A stretch of DNA of 64,000 bases from contig CAVVSD010000006.1 of NCBI GenBank assembly GCA_963750895.1, positions 1-64,000 on the forward strand. Reading direction: 5' to 3'. The notes beneath the pieces were generated by a model that worked only from the letters and a program-made list of their open reading frames with translations, did not search any database and was not told the DNA's origin. This DNA comes from CAVVSD01 sp963750895. GTDB taxonomy: Bacteria; Actinomycetota; Thermoleophilia; Solirubrobacterales; Solirubrobacteraceae. Shown piece by piece: positions 35,150 through 43,389 of the stretch. Each line of letters begins with the position of its first letter. Positions within the stretch are counted from its first letter, which is position 1. The position numbers and the translations under genes are program-made.

Positions 35150-36114
35150 TGTTGCGCTGCCGAGGTGCCGATCAGCGCCGTGACCGGCATGACCAGCGAG
35201 GCGAGCCCGAAATGCACTGGAGACCAGTCGAGGACCTCCTGGGCGTACTGGGTGAGGACGAACGGCACCCCGAACGCCGTCGTGCCGAGGGCGAAGAGCA
35301 CGAGGTTGCCGCCGACGAGCGCTCGCGACCGGAAGACGCCGAGCGGTGCCAGCGGGGCCGGCGAGCGCGCCTCGATGGCGACGAACGCGACGATCAGGAC
35401 GGCGGCGAGCGCCATGAGACCCAGCGTCTGACCGCTCGTCCAACCGGCCCGCGGAGCCTCGACGACCGCGTAGACCAGCGCGACGAGCGCAGTCGTGATC
35501 GTGAGGGCGCCCGGGAGATCGAAGCGCCGTCGCGCGGTGGCTGCACGGCTCTCCCGCAGCAGCATCGGGCTCAGGGCGGCAACGGCGCCGGCGACCGGGA
35601 CGTTGAGGAAGAAGATCCACTCCCAGCCGAGACCGGAGGTGATCGGTCCGCCGATCAGCCACGCGGCGGTGCCGCCGACGGCGCCGGTCGAGCCCCAGAT
35701 CCCGAGCGCCTTGTTGCGCTCGGCGCCCTCGGCGAAGGTGGTCATGACGATGGACAGCGCGGTCGGCGTCATGATCGCCGCCGCGACGCCCTGCAGGGCC
35801 CGAGCGGCGAGCAGCTCGGCGACCGAGCCGGACAGCCCGGCGCCCAGCGAGGCGACCGCGAAGAGGCCGGTGCCGAGGATGAAGATCCGGCGGCGGCCCA
35901 GCAGATCCGCGGCGCGCCCGCCAAGAAGGAGCAGGCCGCCGAAGCTGAGCAGGTAGGCGCTCAGCACCCACTGCAGGTCGCCGGGCCCGAACGCCATGTC
36001 GGCATCGATCGAGGGGAGCGCGACGATGACGATCGCGGAATCGAGGATGACCATGAAGAACGCGGTGCAGAGCAGCGCGAGTGCCTTCCAGCGGCGCGGG
36101 TCCGGGGTGGACAT
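35107..36114 (-). pseudogene. MFS drug exporter (EmrB/QacA type), 3'-truncated
   Basis: Proton-coupled exporter of the DHA2 family. From MSTPDPRRWKALALLCTAFF the chain has the family motifs AIVIVALPSIDADM, GGRAADLLGRRRIF (motif A) and NVPVAGAVAALSP (motif C region), and about nine or ten membrane helices. Homologues have 14 helices and about 470 residues; here only 335 codons exist. Homology stops around ALIGTSAA (about 35155), exactly where the neighbouring DD-peptidase ends, and the last residues are read through that gene. The gene is thus cut, by deletion or by an assembly joint. It follows the sigma factor gene on the same strand after 95 bases. Confidence 0.8.
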
Positions 36115-36209
36115 GGAGACCTCCTGGTGATCGAAGTCGCCGCCCGGAGGGCGGCCTCGACACCACGTCGCAGCAGGCACCGCGATTTGGACAGCAACCT
36201 CGAGATCCG

Positions 36210-37139
36210 TCAGCGAAGGGCGCCCAGCCGCTCCTCGAGCTCGGTGCGCTCGACGGCGTTGGCGGAGAGCGCGATCGCGCGCTCGTAGGCGCGTGCCGCA
36301 CCCTCGACGTCGCCCGCCCGACGCAGCAGCTCGGCGTGGGCGGCGTACAGCGGCTGGTAGTGCTCCAGCGCAGGATCGCCGAGCAGTGGTTCGAGCAGTC
36401 GCAGGCCCGCGCTCGCCTCGGAGGCCAGGCCGACCGCGACGGCCCGGTTGAGCTCGACGACGGGTGACGGGTTCAGGAGCGCCAGCGCGCCGTAGAGCTC
36501 GGCGATCTGCGCCCAGTCGGTGGCGTCTGCGTCCGGCGCCTGGATCTGCAGCGCGGTGATGGCCGCCTGCAGCTGGTACTCGCCCGGATGCCCGAGGCGC
36601 ACGGCGCGCTCGAGCCGCGCGAGGCCCTCGTCGATCCGCCCCCAGTTCCACAGCGACCGGTCCTGGTCCTCGAGCGCGACCCACCGGCCTCTCGCGTCCA
36701 CACGCGACCCGCGGCGCGCGTCGTGGAGCAGCATCAACGCCAGCAGGCCCGACACCTCGGCGTCATCGGGCATGAGCCGGCACAGCAGCTCGCCGAGGCG
36801 GATCGCCTCGTCGCACAGGTCCTCGCGCACGAGCACATCGCCCTCGGCGGCCGAGTAGCCCTCGTTGAAGATGAGGTAGACCACGCGCAGCACGCCGCGC
36901 ACGCGGTCGGGCAGATCCTCGTCGGCCGGGACCTGATACGGGATCCCGGCGTCGGCGATCCTGCGCTTCGCCCGCACGATGCGCTTGCCCATCGTCGGCT
37001 CTGCGACCAGGAACGCGCGCGCGATCTCGCCGGTCGTGAGGCCGCCGAGCGCCCGCAGCGTCAGCGCCACCCGCGCGGGCATGTCCAGCTCGGGGTGGCA
37101 GCAGGTGAAGATGAGTCGCAGCCGGTCGTCGACGAGCAC
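36210..37139 (-). pseudogene. ECF sigma factor with C-terminal extension (ECF42-like), lacking sigma region 2
   Basis: The product has the sigma-4 helix-turn-helix (RVALTLRALGGLTTGEIARA, then EPTMGKRIVRAKRRI) and the long helical C-terminal domain of this subfamily (LMLLHDARRGSRVDA, LEDQDRSLWNW). The sigma-2 domain that binds core polymerase and the -10 element, usually about 100 residues, is absent. The frame is open a little upstream (SRPEPPAEDETVLVDDRLRL), which matches the linker of intact homologues, and then runs into the 3' end of the cystathionine synthase gene. So the 5' part has been lost at about 37178. A GTG at 37139 is only the first usable codon. As it stands it is unlikely to work as a sigma factor. 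Confidence 0.8.
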
Positions 37140-37179
37140 GGTCTCGTCCTCCGCGGGCGGTTCGGGCCGGCTACACGGG

Positions 37180-38268
37180 CTAGACCCGGATCGCCTGGCG
37201 CAGGTCGGCGATGAGGTCCCCGGCGTCCTCGATGCCCACGGACAGGCGGACGAGGTCCGGCGGGACCGCTGCGGCCGAGTCCTCGACGGACTGGTGCGTC
37301 ATCGCCTGCGGGACCTCGATGAGGGACTCCACGCCGCCCAGCGACTCCGCCAGCGTGAACAGCCGCGTGCGCTCGGCGATGCCGGTGGCGTCCGGGTGGC
37401 GGAAGCTGACCATGCCGCTGAACCCGGGCCAGCGCACCGCGGAGACGCCCTCGGCCTCCTGCAGGTAGTCGACGACGGCCGCGGCGTTCTCGGCGTGGGC
37501 ACGCATCCGCAGCGCCAGGGTGCGCAGCCCGCGGTGGGTGAGGAACGCGTCGAACGGGCCTGGGACCGCGCCGATGGAGTTCTGCACGAAGCGCACGGCC
37601 TCGTGGTGCGCCGGGTCGCGGGTGATCACCGCGCCGCCGACGGTGTCGGAGTGGCCGGCGAGGTACTTCGTCGCCGAGTGCACGACCGCATCCGCGCCGG
37701 ACTCCAGCGGACGCTGGTTGATCGGCGTGGCGAACGTGTTGTCGACGGCGACGAACGCCCCGCCGGACCGGGCGACCACGGCCGCGATGTCGACGACGTT
37801 CAGGAGCGGGTTGGTCGGCGTCTCCACCCAGATGAGCCGCGTGTCCTCGCGGATCGCGGCGGCCAGCGCGTCGAGGTCGGTCTGGTCGACCATCGTGTAC
37901 TCCAGGCCCCACCGGGCCAGCACCTTGTCCACGAGGCGGAAGGTGCCGCCGTAGAGGTCGCCGGGGATGATCACGTGGTCGCCCGCCGAGCAGATCGCGG
38001 TCAGCAGGGCATGGGTGGCGGCCATCCCGCTGGAGAACGCGGTCCCGTGGCCGCCCTCCAGCGTGCCCAGCGCGCGCTCGAGCGCCGCGCGGGTCGGGTT
38101 CGCGCTGCGCGCGTAGTCGTAGTCCTCGACGAACTCCCCGACCCGCGGCTGGCGGAAGGTCGAGGTCTGGTGGATCGCCGGGATGACGGAGCCGTAGGTC
38201 GGGTCCGGGTCCAGGCCGGCGTGCACCACCTGGGTGGCGAGGGCGTCGCGGTCGCTGCGTCCGCTCAT
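37180..38268 (-). CDS. cystathionine gamma-synthase / gamma-lyase
   Basis: PLP enzyme of the Cys/Met metabolism family, 362 residues, cytosolic. It either makes cystathionine from O-acyl-homoserine and cysteine (MetB) or splits cystathionine to cysteine (gamma-lyase). Conserved parts: YDYARSANPTRAALERAL, FSSGMAATHALL, YGGTFRLVDKVL, WVETPTNPLLNVVD, and SATKYLAGHSD with the PLP-binding Lys. Its ATG overlaps the stop of the cystathionine beta-synthase gene (ATGA), so the pair forms a transsulfuration operon. With CBS upstream, a gamma-lyase role (homocysteine to cysteine) is favoured, but sequence alone does not decide. Confidence 0.9.
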   Translation of the reverse strand: MSGRSDRDALATQVVHAGLDPDPTYGSVIPAIHQTSTFRQPRVGEFVEDYDYARSANPTRAALERALGTLEGGHGTAFSSGMAATHALLTAICSAGDHVIIPGDLYGGTFRLVDKVLARWGLEYTMVDQTDLDALAAAIREDTRLIWVETPTNPLLNVVDIAAVVARSGGAFVAVDNTFATPINQRPLESGADAVVHSATKYLAGHSDTVGGAVITRDPAHHEAVRFVQNSIGAVPGPFDAFLTHRGLRTLALRMRAHAENAAAVVDYLQEAEGVSAVRWPGFSGMVSFRHPDATGIAERTRLFTLAESLGGVESLIEVPQAMTHQSVEDSAAAVPPDLVRLSVGIEDAGDLIADLRQAIRV

Positions 38269-39671
38269 GCGGCCAGGGACTCCAGGAGGTCGGCGCGCGT
38301 GAGGATGCCTGCCGGCTGGCCGTCGCGCGTGACGAGCAGCGCCTGCCGGTCGCCGGACAGCAGCTCGACGGCGTCGCGCACGGGGGCCTCGACGGAGACG
38401 ACGGGGAACGGCGGCTCCATCACGTCCACGATCGGCGCGCCGAGCACGTCCGGGTCGCTGACGGCGTGCTTGAGCACCCCGCGCTCGCCGATCGAACCGA
38501 CGACCGCGTGCTCGTCGCGGGCGGAGACGACGGGGAGCTGCGAGACGCGGTGCTCGTGCAGCAGCGACACGGCCTCACGGACGGACTGGTCGCTGCGGAC
38601 GGTGACGAGCGCCGGGATCGTGTCGTCGTGCTTGCGCAGCAGGACGTCGCCGACGGACACCTCGCCGGTGCGCTCGAGGAAGCCGTACTCCGTCATCCAC
38701 GCGTCGGAGTAGATCTTGCTGAGGTAGGAGCGCCCGCCGTCCGGCAGGATCACCGCGACCATCGCCTCCGGATCGTCGAGCTCGGCGGCGACCTCGAGCG
38801 CGGCGTGCACGGCGAGGCCGCAGGAGCCGCCGGTCAGGATGCCCTCGGTCGTCGCCAGCCGGCGCGTGGTCAGGAACGAGTCGCGGTCGCTCACGCGGAT
38901 CCAGCGGTCGACGACCGACGGGTCGAACGTCGTCGGCCAGAAGTCCTCGCCGACGCCCTCGACCATGTAGCCCTTGACGTCGTCCGGGGTCGGGGCGGTG
39001 TAGATCGAGCCGGCCGGGTCCGCGCCGACGACCACGAGGTCCGGATTGCGCTCCTTGAGGTAGCGCGCGGTGCCGGTGATCGTGCCGCCGGTGCCGACGC
39101 CGACCACCAGGTGGGTGATCCTCCCGCCGCTCTGCTCCCACATCTCGGGCCCGGTCGAGCCGTAGTGGGCAGCCGGGTTGGCCGGGTTGCGGTACTGGTC
39201 GGGCTTGAACGCCCCTGGGATCTCGGTGGCCAGGCGGTCGGAGACCGAGTAGTAGGACTCCGGCGACTCGGGCTCGACCTGCGTCGGGCACAGGACCACC
39301 TTCGCCCCGTAGGCGCGCAGGAGGTCGATCTTCTCGCGCGACACCTTGTCCGGCATGACCGCGATCGCCTGGTAGCCCTTCAGCCGGGCCGCGATCGCGA
39401 GCCCCGTGCCGGTGTTGCCCGACGTCGGCTCGACGATCGTCCCGCCGGGGCGCAGGTGCCCGTCGCGCTCGGCGGCCTCGATCAGGGCGACGGCGACGCG
39501 ATCCTTGATCGAGCCGCCCGGGTTCAACGACTCGACCTTCGCGACGAGCTGCGGGGTGAGCTCAGCCCCGAGGCGGCTGAGCCGGACGAGCGGCGTGCCG
39601 CCGATGGCGTCGAGGATCGAGTCCTTGATGTCGGCGGTCGTCGCAGCCTGGCCGGGCGTCGGCGGGTGCAC
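38265..39671 (-). CDS. cystathionine beta-synthase with C-terminal CBS-domain pair
   Basis: PLP enzyme of 468 residues that joins serine and homocysteine to cystathionine. The catalytic domain shows ILDAIGGTPLVRLSRLG, NPGGSIKDRVAVAL with the PLP Lys, EPTSGNTGTGLAIAARLKG and GTGGTITGTARYLKE. Two CBS motifs follow (about residues 345-465: VTVRSDQSVREAVSLLHEH and APVRDAVELLSGDRQALLV), normally an adenosyl-ligand sensor. The start is the GTG at 39671 (VHPPTPGQAATTADIKDS); the long open frame upstream is a shadow of the peroxidase gene. Prokaryotic enzymes without the CBS pair resemble cysteine synthase; here the pair supports true CBS. Confidence 0.92.
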   Translation of the reverse strand: MHPPTPGQAATTADIKDSILDAIGGTPLVRLSRLGAELTPQLVAKVESLNPGGSIKDRVAVALIEAAERDGHLRPGGTIVEPTSGNTGTGLAIAARLKGYQAIAVMPDKVSREKIDLLRAYGAKVVLCPTQVEPESPESYYSVSDRLATEIPGAFKPDQYRNPANPAAHYGSTGPEMWEQSGGRITHLVVGVGTGGTITGTARYLKERNPDLVVVGADPAGSIYTAPTPDDVKGYMVEGVGEDFWPTTFDPSVVDRWIRVSDRDSFLTTRRLATTEGILTGGSCGLAVHAALEVAAELDDPEAMVAVILPDGGRSYLSKIYSDAWMTEYGFLERTGEVSVGDVLLRKHDDTIPALVTVRSDQSVREAVSLLHEHRVSQLPVVSARDEHAVVGSIGERGVLKHAVSDPDVLGAPIVDVMEPPFPVVSVEAPVRDAVELLSGDRQALLVTRDGQPAGILTRADLLESLAA

Positions 39672-39691
39672 GCGCGACAGCGTATGCCTTG

Positions 39692-40726
39692 TCAGGTCTC
39701 GTCGCGCAGCGAGCCGATGCCGAGCGACCCGGTCGCCGGGGACTCGGTGGCCGGCACGTCCGGCGGCGGCTCGGTGAGCCCGTCGAGCATCCCGGCCGTC
39801 GGGACGAAGAAGGTCGTGCCGGTCACGGCGGTGGAGAAGTCCAGGAGCCGGTCGTAGGAGCCGGGCGGCGCGCCGACGAACATCCGTTCGAGCATCCGCT
39901 CGATCACCCAGAGGCGACCGGAGTAGCCGATGAAGTAGGTGCCGAACTCGCCGGCGCCGGGGCGACCGAACGGCATGTTGTCGCGGAGGATCGCCAGCTC
40001 GCCGCCCTCGCCGTCCTCGATCGTCGCCAGCGACTTGTGGGACTTGCGTGGCTTGTCGTCGTCGTCGATCTCGATGTTGTCGAGCTTGGTGCGCCCCATG
40101 ATCGCCTCCTGCTCCTCGGTCGACAGGGCCGCCCAGGCGGTCATGTCGTGCAGGTACTTCTGGACGACGACGTAGCTGCCGCCCGCGAAGTCCGGGTCGG
40201 CGTCCTCGCCGATGAGCGCCGCGTCCGGCAGCTCGGCGCCGGTCGGGTTGGCGGTGCCGTCGACGAACCCGAGCAGGTCGCGGGCGTCGAAGTAGCGGAA
40301 GCCCGCCGTCTCGTCGACGACCGCGGCGGCGTCGCCGAGGACGTCGAGGAGCTGGCGCTCGAACTCGAAGGTCATGTCCTCGCGCTCGGCGCGGATGTGG
40401 AACAGCAGGTCGCCGGGGGTCGAGGGCGCCGTGTGCACCGGTCCGTGGATCGGCGCGAACGGGTGCAGGTCCAGCGGGCGGTGACCGGGGGAGAGCCGGT
40501 CCCACAGCGCGCGCCCGATCCCGACGATGCACGACAGCCGCCCGTTGAGATCGCGGAAGCCGACGTTCTTGACGAGGTCGCCGATCGCGCCCAGCGCGTC
40601 ACGGACCCCGGCGAGATCCTCCTCGCTCTCGCCGGCCGACATGACGAGGAAGATCGCCGAGCGCGACAGGGGCGCGTCCACGCTCTGCGCATCGATCGGG
40701 ACCCGCTCCCACGCGCCGTCGCTCAT
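39692..40726 (-). CDS. class B DyP-type heme peroxidase with encapsulin-loading tail
   Basis: Dye-decolourising peroxidase of 344 residues. Key residues match class B enzymes: GFVDGTANP at 153-161 with distal Asp156, the proximal His at 230 (KSHKSLATI) and the distal Arg in ILRDNMPFG (Arg248). The C-terminus after residue 320 is a Pro/Ala/Thr-rich linker ending SPATGSLGIGSLRDET. This matches the family-1 encapsulin cargo-loading consensus and is almost the same as the tail of the EncFtn gene at 62507 (DGSLGIGDLRSAS). It is therefore probably packed in the encapsulin shell encoded at 62884, 22 kb away. It is co-oriented with the dehydrogenase upstream, two bases apart. Confidence 0.93.
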   Translation of the reverse strand: MSDGAWERVPIDAQSVDAPLSRSAIFLVMSAGESEEDLAGVRDALGAIGDLVKNVGFRDLNGRLSCIVGIGRALWDRLSPGHRPLDLHPFAPIHGPVHTAPSTPGDLLFHIRAEREDMTFEFERQLLDVLGDAAAVVDETAGFRYFDARDLLGFVDGTANPTGAELPDAALIGEDADPDFAGGSYVVVQKYLHDMTAWAALSTEEQEAIMGRTKLDNIEIDDDDKPRKSHKSLATIEDGEGGELAILRDNMPFGRPGAGEFGTYFIGYSGRLWVIERMLERMFVGAPPGSYDRLLDFSTAVTGTTFFVPTAGMLDGLTEPPPDVPATESPATGSLGIGSLRDET

Positions 40727-40728
40727 CG

Positions 40729-41631
40729 TCACGCCCGCTCGGACGCGACCGTCACGCCCGCCGCGCGCTCCCACACCGTGAGCGCCATCGTGGTGTCGGC
40801 GGTCGGCTCGAGCTGGTCGAGCGCCCCGCGCAGGCGCTCGACGACCATGCGCGCGGTCGGCGCGTCCACGTCGAGCTCGCGGGCGAGGTCGTCGGCGATG
40901 CCGACGTCCTTGGCGAGCAGCGCGAGCGCGAAGCCCGACGCGAAGCGCCGCGTGACGATCTCCGCCGGCCCGATGAGCTGCGACGTGAAGTTGAACCCGC
41001 TCGACGCGTTCATGACGTCGAGCATCACCGCAGGGTCGAGGCCCGCCTTCGCGCCCACGACGAGCGCCTCGCACGTGGCGACGAACCCGGTGCCGGTGAT
41101 GAAGTTGTTCAGCCCCTTCATCGCGTGGCCGGACCCGAGCGGACCCGTGCGGAAGATGCGCTCGCTCATCGTCTCGATGACCGGGGTGGCGCGCTCGATC
41201 GCGGCCTCGTCCTCGCCGCCGAGCATGATCGTCAGCGTCGCGTCGATCGCCCGGGTGAGCGCTCCCGACACCGGTGCGTCGAGCAGCGTGACGCCGCGCT
41301 GGGCCAGCTCGGGGGCGAGCGACAGCGTCTCCCAGGGCTCGGAGGAGCTCATGTCGACGACGACCGCGCCGTCGGGCAGCGCGTCCGCGACGCCGCCGTC
41401 GAGCACCGCGTTCCGCACGACCTTCCCGTTGGGCAGCATCGTGACGACGATCGGGACCTCGGCGAAGGCCTCCGGGCCGCCGGCGGCGGTGCCGCCGTGC
41501 TCGGCCACCCATGCGGCGGCGCGGGCCGTGTCCGTGTCCAGCCCGACGACGTGGTGGCCGGCGCGCGCGATGTTCGCCGCCATCGGCCGGCCCATGGTGC
41601 CGAGGCCGATGAAGCCCACGGTGGGGGTCAT
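40729..41631 (-). CDS. 3-hydroxyisobutyrate dehydrogenase-family oxidoreductase
   Basis: NAD(P)-dependent beta-hydroxyacid dehydrogenase, 300 residues. From the ATG at 41631 it opens MTPTVGFIGLGTMGRPMAAN, the Rossmann motif, and has DAPVSGALTRAIDATL (substrate-binding loop) and GSGHAMKGLNNFITG with the catalytic Lys. The C-terminal all-helical domain is complete. Substrate could be 3-hydroxyisobutyrate, tartronate semialdehyde or a related acid. It is the first gene of a two-gene unit with DyP and lies divergent from the DUF4396 gene across a CsoR-like operator, so both units may respond to copper or a related metal. This regulatory link is inference. Confidence 0.88.
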   Translation of the reverse strand: MTPTVGFIGLGTMGRPMAANIARAGHHVVGLDTDTARAAAWVAEHGGTAAGGPEAFAEVPIVVTMLPNGKVVRNAVLDGGVADALPDGAVVVDMSSSEPWETLSLAPELAQRGVTLLDAPVSGALTRAIDATLTIMLGGEDEAAIERATPVIETMSERIFRTGPLGSGHAMKGLNNFITGTGFVATCEALVVGAKAGLDPAVMLDVMNASSGFNFTSQLIGPAEIVTRRFASGFALALLAKDVGIADDLARELDVDAPTARMVVERLRGALDQLEPTADTTMALTVWERAAGVTVASERA

Positions 41632-41650
41632 GCGGGCAGCATCGCGCATC

Positions 41651-41669
41651 TATACCCATAGGGGGTATG
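41651..41669 (+). promoter_or_regulatory. CsoR-type operator overlapping a -10 element
   Basis: TATACCCATAGGGGGTATG contains ATACCC and GGGTAT arms five bases apart, matching known copper-sensor CsoR sites of the form ATACCC-N5-GGGTAT. The right arm overlaps a TATGCT -10 element (41666-41671), which ends nine bases before the ATG at 41681, so a bound repressor would block that promoter. It lies 20 bases upstream of the divergent dehydrogenase ATG (41631). No csoR gene is in the window. Confidence 0.7.
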
Positions 41670-41680
41670 CTCGAAGCACC

Positions 41681-42244
41681 ATGCACGCCGCCCACGCCCA
41701 CCACCAGATGCCCACCTCCGGGCGCGCGCTCACGGCCGTCGCGATCTCCGCCACGCTGCACTGCCTCACCGGCTGCGCCATCGGCGAGGTCCTCGGGATG
41801 GCGATCGGCACCGCGCTCGGCTTCTCGGACTGGGGCACCGTCGCCCTGGCCGTCGCTCTCGCCTTCGTCTTCGGCTACAGCCTCACGAGCCTGCCCCTGC
41901 TGCGCGCCGGCCTCGCGCTCGGCGCCGTGATCCCGATCGCCCTCGCGTCGGACACGTTCTCCATCGCCGTCATGGAGCTCGTCGACAACCTCGTCGTGAT
42001 CGCGGTCCCCGGTGCCCTGGAGGCCGGTCTCGGCACCTGGCTGTTCTGGGGCACGCTGAGCTTCGCGCTCTCGATCGCCTTCGTCGCCGCCGTGCCGGTC
42101 AACCGCTGGCTCATCGCCCGCGGCAAGGGGCACGCGGTCGTGCACCGCACGGGGATCCACGGCGGGCCGTCCCCGCGCCTCGTCGGTGCGATCGTCGCCG
42201 TCGGGTTCGTCTTCGGCGTCGCCGTGCTCATCGCCGAGGCGTGA
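41681..42244 (+). CDS. DUF4396 membrane protein
   Basis: Small polytopic protein of 187 residues with four or so membrane helices. The N-terminus is His-rich (MHAAHAHHQMPTSG), and the first helix carries LHCLTGCAIGEVLGMAIG with a conserved His-Cys...Cys-x-x-Gly-Glu pattern, as in DUF4396 proteins. The function is not established. The His/Cys content and the CsoR-like operator overlapping its promoter suggest a role in copper or other soft-metal handling; this is inference from site and residues. It could instead be a heme or redox-related protein. Confidence 0.75.
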   Translation: MHAAHAHHQMPTSGRALTAVAISATLHCLTGCAIGEVLGMAIGTALGFSDWGTVALAVALAFVFGYSLTSLPLLRAGLALGAVIPIALASDTFSIAVMELVDNLVVIAVPGALEAGLGTWLFWGTLSFALSIAFVAAVPVNRWLIARGKGHAVVHRTGIHGGPSPRLVGAIVAVGFVFGVAVLIAEA

Positions 42245-42254
42245 GAATCCAAGG

Positions 42255-42764
42255 GTGCCGCGCACCGCGACGACCGCCGACCTGCCCGAGCTGAGCGCCA
42301 TCAAGTCGGCGGTCTCGCGGCGGTCCTACGGCGCGCTCATGACCGAGGAGCAGCTCGCGTGGTGGCTCGACGTCGGCTGCTCCCAGGAGCGCTTCGCGCC
42401 GCATCTCGCGGACCCGCAGTCGACGGTGCTCCTCGACGACGAGACGCGAGCGGTGGGGACGGTCACGTTCGCCGAGGCGGCGTACATCTCCGACGTGTAC
42501 GTCGAGCGACCCGGCAAGGGTGGGGGACGACGCATGGTCGACGCGCTGGTGTCGCTGGCCCGCGAGCGCGGTCTCCCGCAGGCCGAGTGCTCGGTCATGG
42601 GCTGGAGCGCGGACGCGGTCGTGTTCTGGCGGCGGATGGGGTTCACGCGCGGTCGCTTCCTGACGCAGCCGTCCTTCGACCGCCACGGCCTCATGCGCCG
42701 CGACGGCTGGATGCAGTCGGAGCACTTCCCGACGACGTACGTCGGCTACGTGCTCGCGCTCTGA
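42255..42764 (+). CDS. GNAT family N-acetyltransferase
   Basis: Acetyl-CoA-dependent transferase of 169 residues, start GTG at 42255 (VPRTATTADLPELSAIKSAV). The GNAT core is visible: AVGTVTFAEAAYISDVYVER (strands 4-5), then GKGGGRRMVDALVSLARERG, the acetyl-CoA pyrophosphate loop (Q/RxxGxG/A type), and VVFWRRMGFTRGRFL at the end. The acceptor substrate is unknown. It begins 10 bases after the DUF4396 stop on the same strand, so it may share its transcript. Its 3' end overlaps the convergent cupin gene by 19 bases. Confidence 0.85.
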   Translation: MPRTATTADLPELSAIKSAVSRRSYGALMTEEQLAWWLDVGCSQERFAPHLADPQSTVLLDDETRAVGTVTFAEAAYISDVYVERPGKGGGRRMVDALVSLARERGLPQAECSVMGWSADAVVFWRRMGFTRGRFLTQPSFDRHGLMRRDGWMQSEHFPTTYVGYVLAL

Positions 42765-43315
42765 GCGCCGTCGAGCCGCGACAGCGCGGCCTCGCGCGCC
42801 GCGCGCATCTCGTCGACCCCCGCGAACCCGGAACGCTCCCTCCACACCGCCTCGAGCCATTCGGCCGAGCCGGCCGCGATCTCCTCCCACTCCTGCGGGA
42901 GCGCGATGGAGTCGTCGTAGACGACCTCCTCGCCGCGCTGCTCGAACACGTACGCCGGCCCGACGACGTAGAGCACCCGCGAGGTGGCGTCCCCGGGGTT
43001 GACGAGCTGCAGGAACGTCCCCGGCTCCACGAGCGCGGCCTGGTCGGGCTCGAGGTGGACGGTGTAGGGCGCACGGGACGGGTCGCGCATGCGGATGTCG
43101 AGCGTCCCCTCGAGCACCATCGTCACCTGGGTGCTCAGCGGGTGGACGTGGACCGTCGAGGGCTGCCCGGGCCGGATCTTGCCCATCGCGAGGCTGAACT
43201 CGTCCAGCAGCTCCGAGTCGAGGCCGCTGTTGACGTCCTTCGCGTTCAGGAACGGAGAGAGCCAGGTCGTGTCCGGCACCTGCAACCAGTCGATGGCCCT
43301 GAAGACCTGCTGCAT
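42746..43315 (-). CDS. cupin-domain protein
   Basis: A 189-residue single-domain cupin. The conserved barrel runs from about residue 45 to 125: STVHVHPLSTQVTMVLEGTL (cupin motif 1, with His-x-His and Glu-Gly) and PGTFLQLVNPGD (motif 2). The N-terminal part (WLQVPDTTWLSPFLNAK) and a helical C-terminal tail flank it. Metal-binding His residues are present, so a dioxygenase, isomerase or binding role is possible; none can be chosen. The gene is preceded by GGAGGAAC at six bases. It lies between GNAT (convergent) and the P450 gene (same strand, 60 bases upstream). Confidence 0.75.
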   Translation of the reverse strand: MQQVFRAIDWLQVPDTTWLSPFLNAKDVNSGLDSELLDEFSLAMGKIRPGQPSTVHVHPLSTQVTMVLEGTLDIRMRDPSRAPYTVHLEPDQAALVEPGTFLQLVNPGDATSRVLYVVGPAYVFEQRGEEVVYDDSIALPQEWEEIAAGSAEWLEAVWRERSGFAGVDEMRAAREAALSRLDGAQSAST

Positions 43316-43361
43316 GGCGGGTTCCTCCTCGGGCGGAGCCTGGACCTCTCCGGTGCCCGGG

Positions 43362-43389
43362 TCAAGCGGTCCAGGTCAAGCGGTCCAGG
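43362..43389. repeat. 14-base tandem duplication at the P450 stop codon
   Basis: TCAAGCGGTCCAGG occurs twice in a row (43362-43375 and 43376-43389). The second copy contains the P450 stop and last codons; the first lies just past the gene and so would repeat the end. Slippage is the simplest explanation. Confidence 0.8.

Noticed and set aside
35107..37178. Sigma factor-exporter pair as a stress-resistance operon
   Set aside because: Both genes are incomplete and the borders look artificial, so an operon claim is unsafe.
42746..42764. The 19-base overlap of GNAT and cupin as a gene-fusion or annotation error
   Set aside because: Both proteins end in family-typical sequence, and short convergent overlaps are normal in such compact genomes.
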